64,000 bases of DNA from positions 531,500 through 595,499 of the forward strand of contig NZ_VHSF01000003.1 of the NCBI RefSeq assembly GCF_007050985.1, written 5' to 3'. The translations under genes were made by a program, and so were the position numbers. Under the pieces are notes generated by a model that did no database searches, was not told the origin of the DNA, and saw nothing but the letters and a program-made list of their open reading frames with translations. Positions 27,845-36,854 of the stretch are shown piece after piece. Position 1 is the stretch's first letter, and every line of letters begins with the position of its first letter. The stretch comes from Christiangramia sabulilitoris (lineage in GTDB: Bacteria > Bacteroidota > Bacteroidia > Flavobacteriales > Flavobacteriaceae).

Positions 27845-29302
27845 ATGCTTAAGCAACAATTAAATTTCAAATTATCACAGAAGCTATCTCCGCAGCAGAT
27901 CCAGCTTATGAAACTCATTCAATTACCTACACAGGCATTTGAACAGAGGATCAAGCAGGAACTGGAGGAAAACCCTGCTTTGGAAGATGGTAAGGAGGAA
28001 CGCATTGATGAGTATGATGACATTGGAAATGAAAATACCGAGGATGATTATGATTCTGAAACTATTGAAACCGATATAGACGTTGATGAATATCTTAGTG
28101 ATGATGAAATACCAAGTTACAGGCTAAATGCCAACAATTATAGTGCAGATGATGAGGACAGGCAGGTACCATATGCTGCAGGAACTTCCTTTACACAATA
28201 TTTAAAAACCCAGCTAAGCACAATTCGCCTGGATGAGATTGAAGAGGAGATCGCAGAATTCCTTGTAGGTAGTGTTGATGAAAGCGGTTATATAAGAAGA
28301 AGCGTTCAGGATATTGTGGATGATCTTGCTTTCACCCAGAATATTTATACAGATGAGGAAACCGTGGAAAAAGTACTGCAGAAAGTACAGAAACTGGATC
28401 CGGCGGGTGTAGGAGCAAGAAGCCTGGAAGAATGCCTTATTATACAACTCAACCGCAAGGAACCAACCAAACAGGTGGAACTGGCAAAGGATATAATGGA
28501 AAGGTCTTTTGATCATTTCAGCAAAAAACATTATACCAAATTACTGGCCCGTCATGACATTACCGAAGATGAACTTAGAGATGCTATTGAAGTCATAGAA
28601 CACCTGAATCCCAAACCGGGAGGAGCATATTCAGGGAACACAAGAATGGTAGAGCATGTGATCCCCGATTTTACTATAAAAATTGAAGACGGGGAATTGC
28701 AATTAACCCTGAATGGTAGAAATGCACCCGAAATGCATATTTCCAGGGATTACAATAACATGCTTAAAGGCTATAAGGAATCAAAAGAGAAGACAAAAGC
28801 ACAGAAAGATGCGGTAATGTTCATTAAACAGAAGCTGGATGCCGCCAAATGGTTTATCGAGGCAATTAAACAAAGGCAACAGACTCTAATGGTTACAATG
28901 AGCTCCATAATGAACTATCAAAAAGAGTATTTCCTTACCGGAGATGAACGAAATTTGAGACCTATGATCCTTAAAGATATCGCCGATGAAATTGAAATGG
29001 ATGTCTCAACGGTATCAAGGGTGGCAAATTCTAAATATGTAGATACACCTTATGGTACAAAACTTATCAAGGAATTCTTTTCAGAATCGATGACCAATGA
29101 CCAGGGTGAAGAAGTATCCACCAGAGAGATCAAAAAGATCCTGGAGATGTCCATAGAAGAAGAGGATAAAAGGAGGCCACTTACAGATGAGAAACTGGCA
29201 AAAGTTTTAAAAGATAAGGGTTATCCAATTGCCCGGAGAACCGTGGCCAAGTACAGGGAACAGTTAGATATTCCGGTGGCCAGACTACGCAAAGAAATTT
29301 AA
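27845..29302 (+). CDS. rpoN: RNA polymerase sigma-54 factor
   Basis: The protein (485 residues from Met at 27845; 19 codons of open frame precede it) begins MLKQQLNFKLSQKLSPQQIQLMKLIQLP, the conserved region I that interacts with enhancer-binding proteins. Region II is very acidic (residues 45-95). Region III has the core-binding domain, and the C-terminus carries DMDVSTVSRVANSKYV-like HTH sequence and the RpoN box ARRTVAKYRE. It directs polymerase to -24/-12 promoters. The following membrane-protein gene overlaps the stop by one base. Confidence 0.97.
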   Translation: MLKQQLNFKLSQKLSPQQIQLMKLIQLPTQAFEQRIKQELEENPALEDGKEERIDEYDDIGNENTEDDYDSETIETDIDVDEYLSDDEIPSYRLNANNYSADDEDRQVPYAAGTSFTQYLKTQLSTIRLDEIEEEIAEFLVGSVDESGYIRRSVQDIVDDLAFTQNIYTDEETVEKVLQKVQKLDPAGVGARSLEECLIIQLNRKEPTKQVELAKDIMERSFDHFSKKHYTKLLARHDITEDELRDAIEVIEHLNPKPGGAYSGNTRMVEHVIPDFTIKIEDGELQLTLNGRNAPEMHISRDYNNMLKGYKESKEKTKAQKDAVMFIKQKLDAAKWFIEAIKQRQQTLMVTMSSIMNYQKEYFLTGDERNLRPMILKDIADEIEMDVSTVSRVANSKYVDTPYGTKLIKEFFSESMTNDQGEEVSTREIKKILEMSIEEEDKRRPLTDEKLAKVLKDKGYPIARRTVAKYREQLDIPVARLRKEI

Positions 29303-29940
29303 TGAGAATATTACTTAAGCTTGTCTCCTACCTGTTTCACCCTCTCTGGATGCCCTTTGCCGGCAGTTTGTTCTATTTTACATTCACCCCCAGGTTTTTT
29401 CCACGAGAGATCATAGAAGCAAAATTACTGGCGATCTCCATCATCACTATATTTATACCAGTTGTCTTTTATTTTCTTCTGAAAAATTTAGGAAAAGCTG
29501 AATCGATTTTTCTAGAGAATGTAAAGGAACGGCAATGGCCTTTATTCTTTTTCATTCTTTTAAATATCATGGTGCTCAACCAGGTGCTGAATATTTATAA
29601 TTATCCCGGCCTGTTCTATTACTTTACCGGTATACTCCTTACCACCATAATCACCTATTTGTTCACGTGGCTTAGAATGAAAATAAGCTTGCATATGGCA
29701 GGTATTGGGGGCCTTTTAATGTTCATTATTGGATTCTGTACTTATTTTCACCTTTATTTTATCTACACTATAAGTTTTCTGATCGTGGCATCAGGTCTAA
29801 GTGCTTCTTCAAGACTTTATTACAAGGCACATACAAAATGGGAGCTTTTCCTGGGATTCCTTGCCGGTTTGATACCACAACTGGCCTTATTCAGTTTCTG
29901 GTTTACAGAATATAGAATGTCAGACCTATTTTCAAGGTAG
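29302..29940 (+). CDS. Integral membrane protein, possibly PAP2-like
   Basis: The 212-residue protein has about six transmembrane helices. Histidine/basic motifs at KISLHMAGIGGLL and SSRLYYKAHTKWELFLGFLAG resemble the phosphatase triad regions of PAP2 phosphatases, but the match is weak and key residues cannot be confirmed by eye. Translation is probably coupled to rpoN (ATG shares its A with the rpoN stop). It overlaps the convergent PorT-like gene by 38 bp. Confidence 0.6.
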   Translation: MRILLKLVSYLFHPLWMPFAGSLFYFTFTPRFFPREIIEAKLLAISIITIFIPVVFYFLLKNLGKAESIFLENVKERQWPLFFFILLNIMVLNQVLNIYNYPGLFYYFTGILLTTIITYLFTWLRMKISLHMAGIGGLLMFIIGFCTYFHLYFIYTISFLIVASGLSASSRLYYKAHTKWELFLGFLAGLIPQLALFSFWFTEYRMSDLFSR

Positions 29941-30622
29941 AAAGATCAATGGGAGCATCGTTGACCGTGGCATTTTTGAAGAAAGGGTTCAGTGCGTAGT
30001 AGAACTGAAAATTAAAGGTATTATATCCAAAGGTGAAGGTGGCACCTAATCTTAGGCGTTCAAGCTCTTCAAGATCATTCACTATGACTTCCCGGTTATC
30101 ATCGCGGAAACGGCTTCTGAAATGATACACGTAACCTAAACGCATCCCGGTATAGATCCGCCAGAATTTATAACTTTCAGGCGTGGAAGTACGCCATCTG
30201 AATTCTATTGGCGCTTCTATTAACTGGGTGGTAAACCGGTTAGTACTGTAAGTTTCATTATTACCAAGGCTTCGGAAAATTGTCGCTCCATCATTTCCCT
30301 TTCCTATGAAGAGGTTCTGACCATAGGTATTTATAGACCAGCCCAAACCTAAGCCCAAGGCAACATTACGCCTCTCATTTAAAGGGAAATCCCGAATAAA
30401 ACCAAGATTAAGTCCTCCTGAAAAGCTTTCCTGCGAAACACCCGGAGGCTGATTAGTGACAAGATTAAAATGAAAACCGGCATAGAATTGATCCTCGCGA
30501 TACAGGCTATCTATAGTAAAGGGAATTGTATCTGGAATCTCATATTGATCCTCTTCCTCCTGCGCAAACGCCAGGAAAGGCAATGAGAATAAAATGATTA
30601 ATAAAATGTCTTTATAGCTCAT
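29903..30622 (-). CDS. Outer-membrane beta-barrel protein, PorT-like
   Basis: The 239-residue protein has a signal peptide (ending AFAQ, residue 21), an acidic linker and an eight-stranded-barrel pattern of alternating aromatic residues (FYAGFHFNLVTNQPPG, GGLNLGFIRDFPL, WRIYTGMRLGYVYHF), ending LKIGLTFYIL. This fits the PorT/outer-membrane beta-barrel group of Bacteroidota, whose prototype takes part in type IX secretion. Whether this copy is PorT itself is uncertain, because the gene lies by exbD and not by its usual partners. Confidence 0.7.
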   Translation of the reverse strand: MSYKDILLIILFSLPFLAFAQEEEDQYEIPDTIPFTIDSLYREDQFYAGFHFNLVTNQPPGVSQESFSGGLNLGFIRDFPLNERRNVALGLGLGWSINTYGQNLFIGKGNDGATIFRSLGNNETYSTNRFTTQLIEAPIEFRWRTSTPESYKFWRIYTGMRLGYVYHFRSRFRDDNREVIVNDLEELERLRLGATFTFGYNTFNFQFYYALNPFFKNATVNDAPIDLSTLKIGLTFYIL

Positions 30623-30648
30623 GACAACCGGGATCTGAGGATTAAATA

Positions 30649-30684
30649 TAAAAAAACATCCTGTCTGAATTAACAGACAGGATG
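30649..30684 (-). terminator. Terminator of the exb operon
   Basis: Perfect eleven-base-pair stem CATCCTGTCTG / CAGACAGGATG with a six-base loop. On the minus strand it is followed by a T-run. Confidence 0.9.
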
Positions 30685-30708
30685 CTTAATATAATTAAAT
30701 CGAAAAGA

Positions 30709-31191
30709 TTATTCAACGTTCTGCTGAGCATCACCAACCACAGTAGTGTAGTTGATCTTGAGCGCTTCAGCTTTTCTCAATTCCTGTTTAATATCAGAAA
30801 CTAGACCCATATTCGTCTCTTCATCTACTTTAAGAGCAGTAGTGAGGTAAGGAATTAATTCCTCTCTCTTAGACTCTCTTTCAGCATAGATAAATTGCTG
30901 TACTTCTTCAACACTGGCGAATTTATCATTTAATTGAATTCGGGCTTCTGTTCCATATTGAGCCTGGTATCTTTTGCTAGGTTTCCCGGCATAGATATAC
31001 ATGATCAAATCTTTCTTATCAAGTTTTTCAACCTGATCTGCAAATGGTAATTTATTTTGAACCATCAGAGTGTTCTGACGCATTACCGTTGCCACCATAA
31101 AGAAAAATAAGAGCATGAAAACGATATCAGGTAAAGATGCCGTACTAATGGCAGGCAAATCTCCAGACTTCTTCTTTTTAAATTTAGACAT
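30709..31191 (-). CDS. exbD: ExbD/TolR-family biopolymer transport protein (second copy)
   Basis: The 160-residue protein has a short basic cytoplasmic N-terminus, one transmembrane helix (residues 20-38) with the conserved proton-path aspartate Asp22 (ASLPDIVFMLLFFFMV), and a periplasmic domain. It forms the proton-driven ExbB-ExbD motor that energises TonB or a gliding/envelope complex. It lies 30 bp after another exbD; the two may form heteromeric assemblies. Last gene of the operon. Confidence 0.92.
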   Translation of the reverse strand: MSKFKKKKSGDLPAISTASLPDIVFMLLFFFMVATVMRQNTLMVQNKLPFADQVEKLDKKDLIMYIYAGKPSKRYQAQYGTEARIQLNDKFASVEEVQQFIYAERESKREELIPYLTTALKVDEETNMGLVSDIKQELRKAEALKINYTTVVGDAQQNVE

Positions 31192-31221
31192 AATTAAAGT
31201 CGTTTTCGTTTGTTAAAAGCT

Positions 31222-31830
31222 CTAGCTTGTTGGTTCGGCTTCAGATAACTTCTGTGGGATCATATTGGTAATTACATCGATCTTTTCTTTCAACACGTCT
31301 TTATTGCCATTGTAATTAGGATCGTTGTAATTTTTCTCCATTTGAGTAAATGTCATCCCGTACATTCTCTGAGCTTCACGATCTCTAAGCTGGTTATAAG
31401 CAGCCACAAGTTCATTCTGCACAGCAATGTAAGTTCCATATTCTGTTCCACGGTTATTCACCAGGGAAATAATAGCCTTTTGAGGATTTACTGAAGAATT
31501 TGGATCTTTAGCACCCTGACAGAAGCTACATGCCTCATCACCAGTACCAGCACCATTATCTAAAAACTCAACGGCTGCTTCCTTTAATTCAGAAAGTTCC
31601 ATCTCCTCATCTTCCACCAGCAACTGATTGTTACTATTTACCAGTACGGTAAAGATGTTTCGTTGTTTAATAACCGGAGGCTCCACTTCTTCAGGTTGCC
31701 ATGGCGGTAATTTCCTGCTTATCCCGCTATCTGTCTCAATGGTAGTAGTTACCAGGAAGAAGATAAGAAGCAAGAAGGCGATATCTGCCATGGACCCGGC
31801 GTTAACTTCCGGTGCTGATCTCTTTGCCAT
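31222..31830 (-). CDS. exbD: ExbD/TolR-family protein with an extended periplasmic domain and CxxC
   Basis: The 202-residue protein has its transmembrane helix at residues 15-32 with Asp16 (GSMADIAFLLLIFFLVTTT). The periplasmic part is about 40 residues longer than in the neighbouring copy and contains Cys101 and Cys104 (ACSFCQG), a possible disulfide, plus a charged C-terminal helix. Its stop and the next gene's start are separated by a few bases within the exbB-X-exbD-exbD operon. Confidence 0.92.
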   Translation of the reverse strand: MAKRSAPEVNAGSMADIAFLLLIFFLVTTTIETDSGISRKLPPWQPEEVEPPVIKQRNIFTVLVNSNNQLLVEDEEMELSELKEAAVEFLDNGAGTGDEACSFCQGAKDPNSSVNPQKAIISLVNNRGTEYGTYIAVQNELVAAYNQLRDREAQRMYGMTFTQMEKNYNDPNYNGNKDVLKEKIDVITNMIPQKLSEAEPTS

Positions 31831-31831
31831 A

Positions 31832-32269
31832 TTATTTAGCCAATTTTTTAATTCCAGAGAATACCATCGAAGCGATAGCTATTCCGGCAAGGATATAGAA
31901 AGTAATTAAACCTGCTCCTACCCAATGATCGCCAGATGCTGAAAGCATGCTACCGTCTTTAAGTTCCTTTGCTGTACCGTCACTTAATACATAAGCTACG
32001 ACTACGATCACTAAAAATGATCCTATAGCAATTATCGTGTTCTTAATATTGCCTCTGAATAAACCTACGATCACAAATATTGCAACTAGTACAACGACTG
32101 CAGCTAGTACCAAATAAGCAATCCACATATAAGGGTCTAAATGACTCCCCTGAAGGTCTGCCGAGGCTTTAATGGCATCGTCTCCGGTGGCGATAATCCT
32201 TCCCAGAAGGATCATACCTATAACACCAAGAGCGAGTGCCAGATATTTTAATATTTTATGTAAGGTCAT
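31832..32269 (-). CDS. Small four-helix membrane protein of the exb operon
   Basis: The 145-residue protein has four predicted transmembrane helices (residues about 6-25, 45-70, 78-96, 118-138). I do not recognise a named domain. It sits between exbB (13 bp upstream) and the first exbD (1 bp downstream), so it is probably an accessory subunit or assembly factor of the motor; this rests on gene order only. Confidence 0.8.
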   Translation of the reverse strand: MTLHKILKYLALALGVIGMILLGRIIATGDDAIKASADLQGSHLDPYMWIAYLVLAAVVVLVAIFVIVGLFRGNIKNTIIAIGSFLVIVVVAYVLSDGTAKELKDGSMLSASGDHWVGAGLITFYILAGIAIASMVFSGIKKLAK

Positions 32270-32282
32270 AATTTACTTTGTC

Positions 32283-33086
32283 TTAGATTCTTTTTTTATT
32301 CTTGTAAGCTACCAACATATCAATAAGTAAGATAGAAGCGTCTTCCATATCGTTAACGATACTGTCTATCTTAGCGATGATATAGTTGTAGAATATCTGA
32401 AGAATAATCGCTACGATCAAACCAAATACTGTAGTAAGAAGTGCTACTTTAATACCTCCTGCCACAAGTGATGGCTGCATATCTCCAGCTGCCTCAATAC
32501 GGTCAAAAGCCTGAATCATCCCGATTACAGTACCCATGAAACCAAGCATTGGAGCCAGTGCGATAAATAAAGAAACCCAAGATACGTTCTTTTCAAGTTG
32601 TCCCATTTGAACACCACCGTAAGCAACTACTGCCTTCTCTGCAGCTTCGATGCTTTCGTCTGCTCTGTCAAGACCCTGATAGTATATAGATGCAACAGGT
32701 CCTTTTGTATTTCTACAAACTTCCTTAGCTGCCTCAACACCACCACTATTAAGAGCGTCCTCAACATCCTGAGCAAGTTTCTTAGTGTTAGTTGTAGATA
32801 GGTTTAAAAAGATAATTCTCTCAATGGCAATGGCCAGACCAAGAATTAAACACAACAGAACGATCCCCATAAAGGCAGGACCACCTTCGATGAAACGTTT
32901 TTTAAGCTCCTGGTGAAAACCAAGTTCTTCTTCTTCCAATTCATCACCGGCCATTGCTTCCTCGTCATCCTGTACAAAGGTCACAATCGTTCCTGGCAAA
33001 GTATTCACACTGTTAGCCGCCTGTAGATTGTAGGCCCCAAGAACCGTAATCGCGGCGATTACCAAAATAGAAAATAATCTTTTCAT
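32283..33086 (-). CDS. exbB: MotA/TolQ/ExbB proton channel family protein
   Basis: The 267-residue protein begins with a signal-like helix (residues 3-22), then an acidic stretch, a transmembrane helix (about 75-95) and the paired helices of the TolQ/ExbB fold (APMLGFMGTVIGMIQAFDRIE and KVALLTTVFGLIVAIILQIFYN). The GFMGTVIGM segment is the family signature. It forms the pentameric proton channel around ExbD in the inner membrane. First gene of the four-gene operon; a near-consensus -7 box (TATCTTTA, minus strand, 33120-33127) precedes it. Confidence 0.94.
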   Translation of the reverse strand: MKRLFSILVIAAITVLGAYNLQAANSVNTLPGTIVTFVQDDEEAMAGDELEEEELGFHQELKKRFIEGGPAFMGIVLLCLILGLAIAIERIIFLNLSTTNTKKLAQDVEDALNSGGVEAAKEVCRNTKGPVASIYYQGLDRADESIEAAEKAVVAYGGVQMGQLEKNVSWVSLFIALAPMLGFMGTVIGMIQAFDRIEAAGDMQPSLVAGGIKVALLTTVFGLIVAIILQIFYNYIIAKIDSIVNDMEDASILLIDMLVAYKNKKRI

Positions 33087-33153
33087 TACTGTTTGTCTTA
33101 ATTTAATTAGTTAAAGGGTTAAAGATATAAATTATTTTTAATAAAACACTTAG

Positions 33154-33241
33154 CAGAGAGGAAGGGATTCGAACCCTCGATACGCTTGTGACGTATACAC
33201 ACTTTCCAGGCGTGCGCCTTCGACCACTCGGCCACCTCTCT
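33154..33241 (-). tRNA. tRNA-Ser (anticodon GGA)
   Basis: On the minus strand an 88-nt cloverleaf can be folded. The acceptor stem AGAGAGG pairs with CCTCTCT, the D-arm begins TGGCCGAGTGG, the anticodon loop reads CTGGAAA, a long variable arm is present, and the T-arm is GGGTTCGAATCCC. The variable arm and GGA anticodon identify tRNA-Ser. CCA is not encoded. Confidence 0.95.
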
Positions 33242-33303
33242 GTTTTGTTAGGGCCGGCAAATAACAAAAAAAAAACGTCCCCGTCAAGTACCAACCGTTA
33301 ATT

Positions 33304-34332
33304 TTAGGACATTTCCCCTCTTAATGAGGTTTCATAGATCGTCCTGAATACTTTAGGCGATAAATCTTTACCTAAAAGATACATCAATTTTGAGACCGCA
33401 GCTTCTGTAGTGATGTCTTTTCCGGAAACCACCCCTATCTTTTTTAAACCAACACTGGTTTCATACTGGCCCATCGTAACACTTCCGCCAATACACTGAG
33501 TAACATTCACGATCCTGAGACCGTTTTTTATTTTTTCCTTAAGTATGTCCAGAAACCAGGGAGCATTGGGAGCATTTCCGCTGCCATATGTTTCAAGGAT
33601 CACCCCTTTCAGGTTTTCTTTGGATAATATATGCTCTACAGTACTTTTAGTTATTCCTGGGAACATTTTTAATACAAGAACTTCCTTCTCAAAACCTGTA
33701 TGCAGCTTGGTTTTTTGCTTGCGGTTTGGCTTCCATAATGAGTTGTAATTAACCGAAAGGTAGACCCCAGATTCTGCCAGAGCCTCATGATTCATGGAGG
33801 CAAAGGCCTGAAAATGCTCAGCATTCACCTTGGTTGTGCGGTTGGCCCGGTACAATTTATATTCAAAATACAATCCAACTTCTGAAATGACGGGCCTGCC
33901 ATTTTTCTGAAGTCCGGCTATCTGAATGCTCGTTATAAGATTTTCCTTGGCATCGGTCCTAAGATCTCCTATGGGCAACTGAGATCCAGTAAATATAATG
34001 GGCTTGGTAAGATTCTCGAACATAAAGCTCAATGCCGATGCGGTATACGACATAGTATCACTCCCGTGCAAAACCACAAAACCATCATATTCACTATAAT
34101 GTTCATCTATCGTGCTGGCTATCCTTTCCCAGTACTCCGGGTTCATATTAGAAGAATCTATAGGATCATCGAAGCTAAGTGTTTCTATCTCATGCTCCAG
34201 GATCTTTAGCTCGGGTATATTCTGTAAAAGCTCATCAAAATTGAAAGCCTTAAGGGCTCCAGTATCATAGTCTTTAATCATACCAATGGTTCCACCGGTA
34301 TAAATCAGTAAAATCCTGGATCTATTCTTCAT
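33304..34332 (-). CDS. ansA: Type I L-asparaginase (cytoplasmic)
   Basis: The 342-residue protein lacks a signal peptide. It has the first catalytic threonine motif TGGTIG (residues 12-17) and the second motif HGSDTM (89-94), together with FTGSQLPIGDLRTDAKENL and LETYGSGNAP. This is the pattern of cytosolic type I asparaginases that hydrolyse L-asparagine to aspartate and ammonia. Its start overlaps the acyltransferase gene end by 11 bp, so the two are co-transcribed. Confidence 0.94.
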   Translation of the reverse strand: MKNRSRILLIYTGGTIGMIKDYDTGALKAFNFDELLQNIPELKILEHEIETLSFDDPIDSSNMNPEYWERIASTIDEHYSEYDGFVVLHGSDTMSYTASALSFMFENLTKPIIFTGSQLPIGDLRTDAKENLITSIQIAGLQKNGRPVISEVGLYFEYKLYRANRTTKVNAEHFQAFASMNHEALAESGVYLSVNYNSLWKPNRKQKTKLHTGFEKEVLVLKMFPGITKSTVEHILSKENLKGVILETYGSGNAPNAPWFLDILKEKIKNGLRIVNVTQCIGGSVTMGQYETSVGLKKIGVVSGKDITTEAAVSKLMYLLGKDLSPKVFRTIYETSLRGEMS

Positions 34333-35458
34333 TTAAAGACATTTTATTGACCACGGGATTAGCATACATCAATAAATAACTGTTTAGTGCAAGCGGATTT
34401 TTTACATCTACCCTTCTGCTTACGCGTCTGTCGAATTGTCTTTTTTCCTTTTCAGTATAACGATCTTCAAACCTGGTTTCATTCTTCAGCAGATCGTAGG
34501 CGATATAGTTGGCTGGCCACAATTTGTAATTGCGGTAGATAGCATTATCTATTAATGAGGAAACTTCTTTTAACTGATCATTAATAGACAGACCTTTTTC
34601 CCTGATCGCATCAAAATCCTCTGATGTTAATACCGGGCCTGCATTGATCTCTATACGACCTTTCTGCCCCATGGCCCCCTGCATGATACTATTAAAGTCT
34701 TCATTGGCAGATTTCTTATATTCTTCCTGCTTTCTTTTAGCCAGAACTTCCGGCATTTTAAGCATATCTGTTGGATCGAATTCATAGGAGATAGCTACCG
34801 GAACGATCTTTAGCCTGGCGAAATAATCAAGAATATCCATATCTCCCTTAGCCATTCCCAGCATCTTTAAAACTCCCTGCTGGGTGAAATCATTCCCATC
34901 CTTGGTTCTTCCTTCTCTTTGCGCCATCCAGACAGATCTCTTATCTTCCACCAATAACTTTTTTATGTATTCTGAAAGCTTAAGAGAACTCTTCAGCATT
35001 TCCCGCGGACTTTGATTACGCAATACAAGAAAGTTCCGATTTAACCTGGAGAGAGCCATAAGGAATGGCTTTTGTACAAGATTATCTCCAATTGCCGAGG
35101 CAGTCATCACCATATCGTGGTCATGAAGCGTATAATTTATTAAAGATGTATCCAGGATTATATCACGGTGATTCGAAATATAAAAATAGGACTCTTTTGG
35201 ATCCAGTTCTTCAAACCCTATATCACTTAAGCCTTCGCTGGTCTTCTCGAGGACCTTTTCCACACTAAGGTAAATTACCTTGCTTTGAAAGTCTGAAATT
35301 GAGTGGCATTCATTCACTATAGCCTGAATATCGCTAAAGGCCATATCTGGAAATGTAAATTGTAATAAAGCCTTTACCATAGGATGTTTCACGTATTCAC
35401 GCAGAGCATCATTTACCTCTTCATCCTTATAGAATCTTATATCATCAAAATTTTGCAC
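34322..35458 (-). CDS. 1-acyl-sn-glycerol-3-phosphate acyltransferase-like protein
   Basis: The 378-residue protein has the PlsC-type motif in YISNHRDIILDTSL (His97), then the block MAQREGRTKDGND (equivalent of the glycerol-phosphate-binding motif) and KIVPVAISYEFDP. The canonical NHxSxxD spacing is altered: aspartates occur two and six residues after His97 and none at +5. I recall NHRDI(V/I)LD as a common form in Bacteroidota. It probably acylates a glycerophospholipid precursor at the inner membrane. Coupled to the asparaginase gene by overlap. Confidence 0.85.
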   Translation of the reverse strand: MQNFDDIRFYKDEEVNDALREYVKHPMVKALLQFTFPDMAFSDIQAIVNECHSISDFQSKVIYLSVEKVLEKTSEGLSDIGFEELDPKESYFYISNHRDIILDTSLINYTLHDHDMVMTASAIGDNLVQKPFLMALSRLNRNFLVLRNQSPREMLKSSLKLSEYIKKLLVEDKRSVWMAQREGRTKDGNDFTQQGVLKMLGMAKGDMDILDYFARLKIVPVAISYEFDPTDMLKMPEVLAKRKQEEYKKSANEDFNSIMQGAMGQKGRIEINAGPVLTSEDFDAIREKGLSINDQLKEVSSLIDNAIYRNYKLWPANYIAYDLLKNETRFEDRYTEKEKRQFDRRVSRRVDVKNPLALNSYLLMYANPVVNKMSLNEE

Positions 35459-35507
35459 CTATATTCAAATTTGTTTGACAAATGAACAAAAATTCTGTTT
35501 AACAGCT

Positions 35508-36275
35508 TTAAATTCCGAATATTTCCTTGGAGTTTTTTGTAGTCACTTCTGCTACCTTTTCGATTGGTAAATTGTAAAGATCTGCTAACTTTTCTGCTAC
35601 CTTTAATATATAGACAGGGTCATTTCTTTTTCCACGGTAAGGTTTTGGTGCCAGGTAGGGAGCATCTGTTTCCAGGACAATATCCTCTAAAGGGATTTGA
35701 GTTATAAATTTATCTATACCTCCATTTTTAAAGGTAACTACCCCACCAATCCCCAGTTTCATATTAAAGGACAATGCCTTTTGCGCCTGTTCTAAATTTC
35801 CGGTAAAGCAATGAAATATCCCAAAAAGCTTATCATCTTTCACTTCTTCAAGGACTTCAAAGATTTCCTCAAATGCATCACGACAATGGATCACTATAGG
35901 TAAATTCCTGTCTTTCGCCATCTGGATCTGTCTTTTAAAAGCTTCTTTCTGTATATCCAGGGTAGATTTATCCCAATACAGGTCAATCCCTATTTCACCA
36001 ACAGCATAGAACTTTCGCCTATCCAGCTCTTCTTCTACATGCTTTAATTCCTGCTCGAAGTTCGCCTTAACATGAGTGGGGTGAAGCCCCATCATTAAAA
36101 ATATATTCTCCGGAAATTCTTTCTCCAGATCATACATACTTTGGGTGGTTTCAGAGTCTATGGCGGGAATAAAGAATCTTTTTACCCCATTATCTACAGC
36201 TTTTTGGATCGCATCCTGGCGGTCGCCATCAAAAGCGTCACTATATAAATGAGTGTGAGTATCTGTAATTATCAT
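35508..36275 (-). CDS. TatD-family metal-dependent DNase/hydrolase
   Basis: The 255-residue protein has the TatD pattern: DTHTHLYSDAF at the N-terminus (HxH metal site), VGEIGIDLYWD, PIVIHCRDAFEE, GIFHCFTG and LETDAPYLAPKPYRGKRNDP. The frame is open upstream to 36302, but MIITDTHTH at 36275 is the conserved start and a -7 box lies just upstream. Family members are metal-dependent 3'-5' exonucleases or hydrolases acting in the cytoplasm. Confidence 0.94.
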   Translation of the reverse strand: MIITDTHTHLYSDAFDGDRQDAIQKAVDNGVKRFFIPAIDSETTQSMYDLEKEFPENIFLMMGLHPTHVKANFEQELKHVEEELDRRKFYAVGEIGIDLYWDKSTLDIQKEAFKRQIQMAKDRNLPIVIHCRDAFEEIFEVLEEVKDDKLFGIFHCFTGNLEQAQKALSFNMKLGIGGVVTFKNGGIDKFITQIPLEDIVLETDAPYLAPKPYRGKRNDPVYILKVAEKLADLYNLPIEKVAEVTTKNSKEIFGI

Positions 36276-36280
36276 AACTG

Positions 36281-36288
36281 CAAAAGTA
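36281..36288 (-). promoter_or_regulatory. Possible -7 box (TACTTTTG) just before tatD-like gene
   Basis: Exact TAnnTTTG on the minus strand ending 6 bp before the ATG at 36275. If used, the transcript would be almost leaderless; it excludes the longer frame opening at 36302. Confidence 0.4.
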
Positions 36289-36384
36289 AGAGAAGAAAGC
36301 AAAAGGATAAAACAGAATTAATTAATCGCACAGGAATTACCCCCGGAAATATTCCGGGAAATGCATTAACAAGGAAATTTTATT

Positions 36385-36828
36385 TTAACCTATAGTAGCA
36401 GTAATGGTATTGCCACTAATACTGGTAGAGTAAACACGAAGATCCCTGGTATTACCTGAAACACCCTGGGGACCTCTTATTACATCACCATCATCCTCAT
36501 ACCTGGCAAAATGCAGTTGACACTCAATATACCCCTGGTCTTCCTGCCAAACCAACTGGCCTCCCTGATGCGGACAAACCGACTCGGTGGCCACAAAATC
36601 TGCAGAAGTATTACCCTCTCCAATCCTGAAGAATAATACCCCGTTGCTACTTATTTGATCACCCACCTCGACTAAATTCGAAAGACTAACGGCAACCGTG
36701 GCAGGACCTCCGTTCCCTGGAGGGTTGGGGGCAGGACTGCTGTCATCGCCGGAACTACAGGCAGACATTACACATGCTCCCGAACAAGCCAGCAAAACTC
36801 CCTTAACTATAAATTCACCTCTTTTCAT
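36385..36828 (-). CDS. Rieske-type [2Fe-2S] lipoprotein
   Basis: The 147-residue protein has a signal peptide with lipobox-like VMSAC (Cys24), a Gly/Pro-rich linker, and a Rieske fold with Cys85-Pro-His87 and Cys103-x-x-His106 as the four cluster ligands (ESVCPHQGG, ECQLHFARY). It would be a periplasmic or envelope-anchored electron carrier. It lies just downstream of a DUF5777 barrel protein and a YceI protein on the same strand, which suggests an electron-transfer or quinone/lipid-linked pathway; the exact partner is not known. Confidence 0.9.
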   Translation of the reverse strand: MKRGEFIVKGVLLACSGACVMSACSSGDDSSPAPNPPGNGGPATVAVSLSNLVEVGDQISSNGVLFFRIGEGNTSADFVATESVCPHQGGQLVWQEDQGYIECQLHFARYEDDGDVIRGPQGVSGNTRDLRVYSTSISGNTITATIG

Positions 36829-36854
36829 AATTCTGGATTTAATAAGTTCAACAA

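Noticed and set aside
33103-33294. Minus-strand frame of 63 codons
   Set aside because: It lies across tRNA-Ser and reads the tRNA sequence.
36341-36357. Terminator (CCCGGAA/TTCCGGG hairpin) after the Rieske gene
   Set aside because: The stem is only seven base pairs and no T-run follows on either strand.
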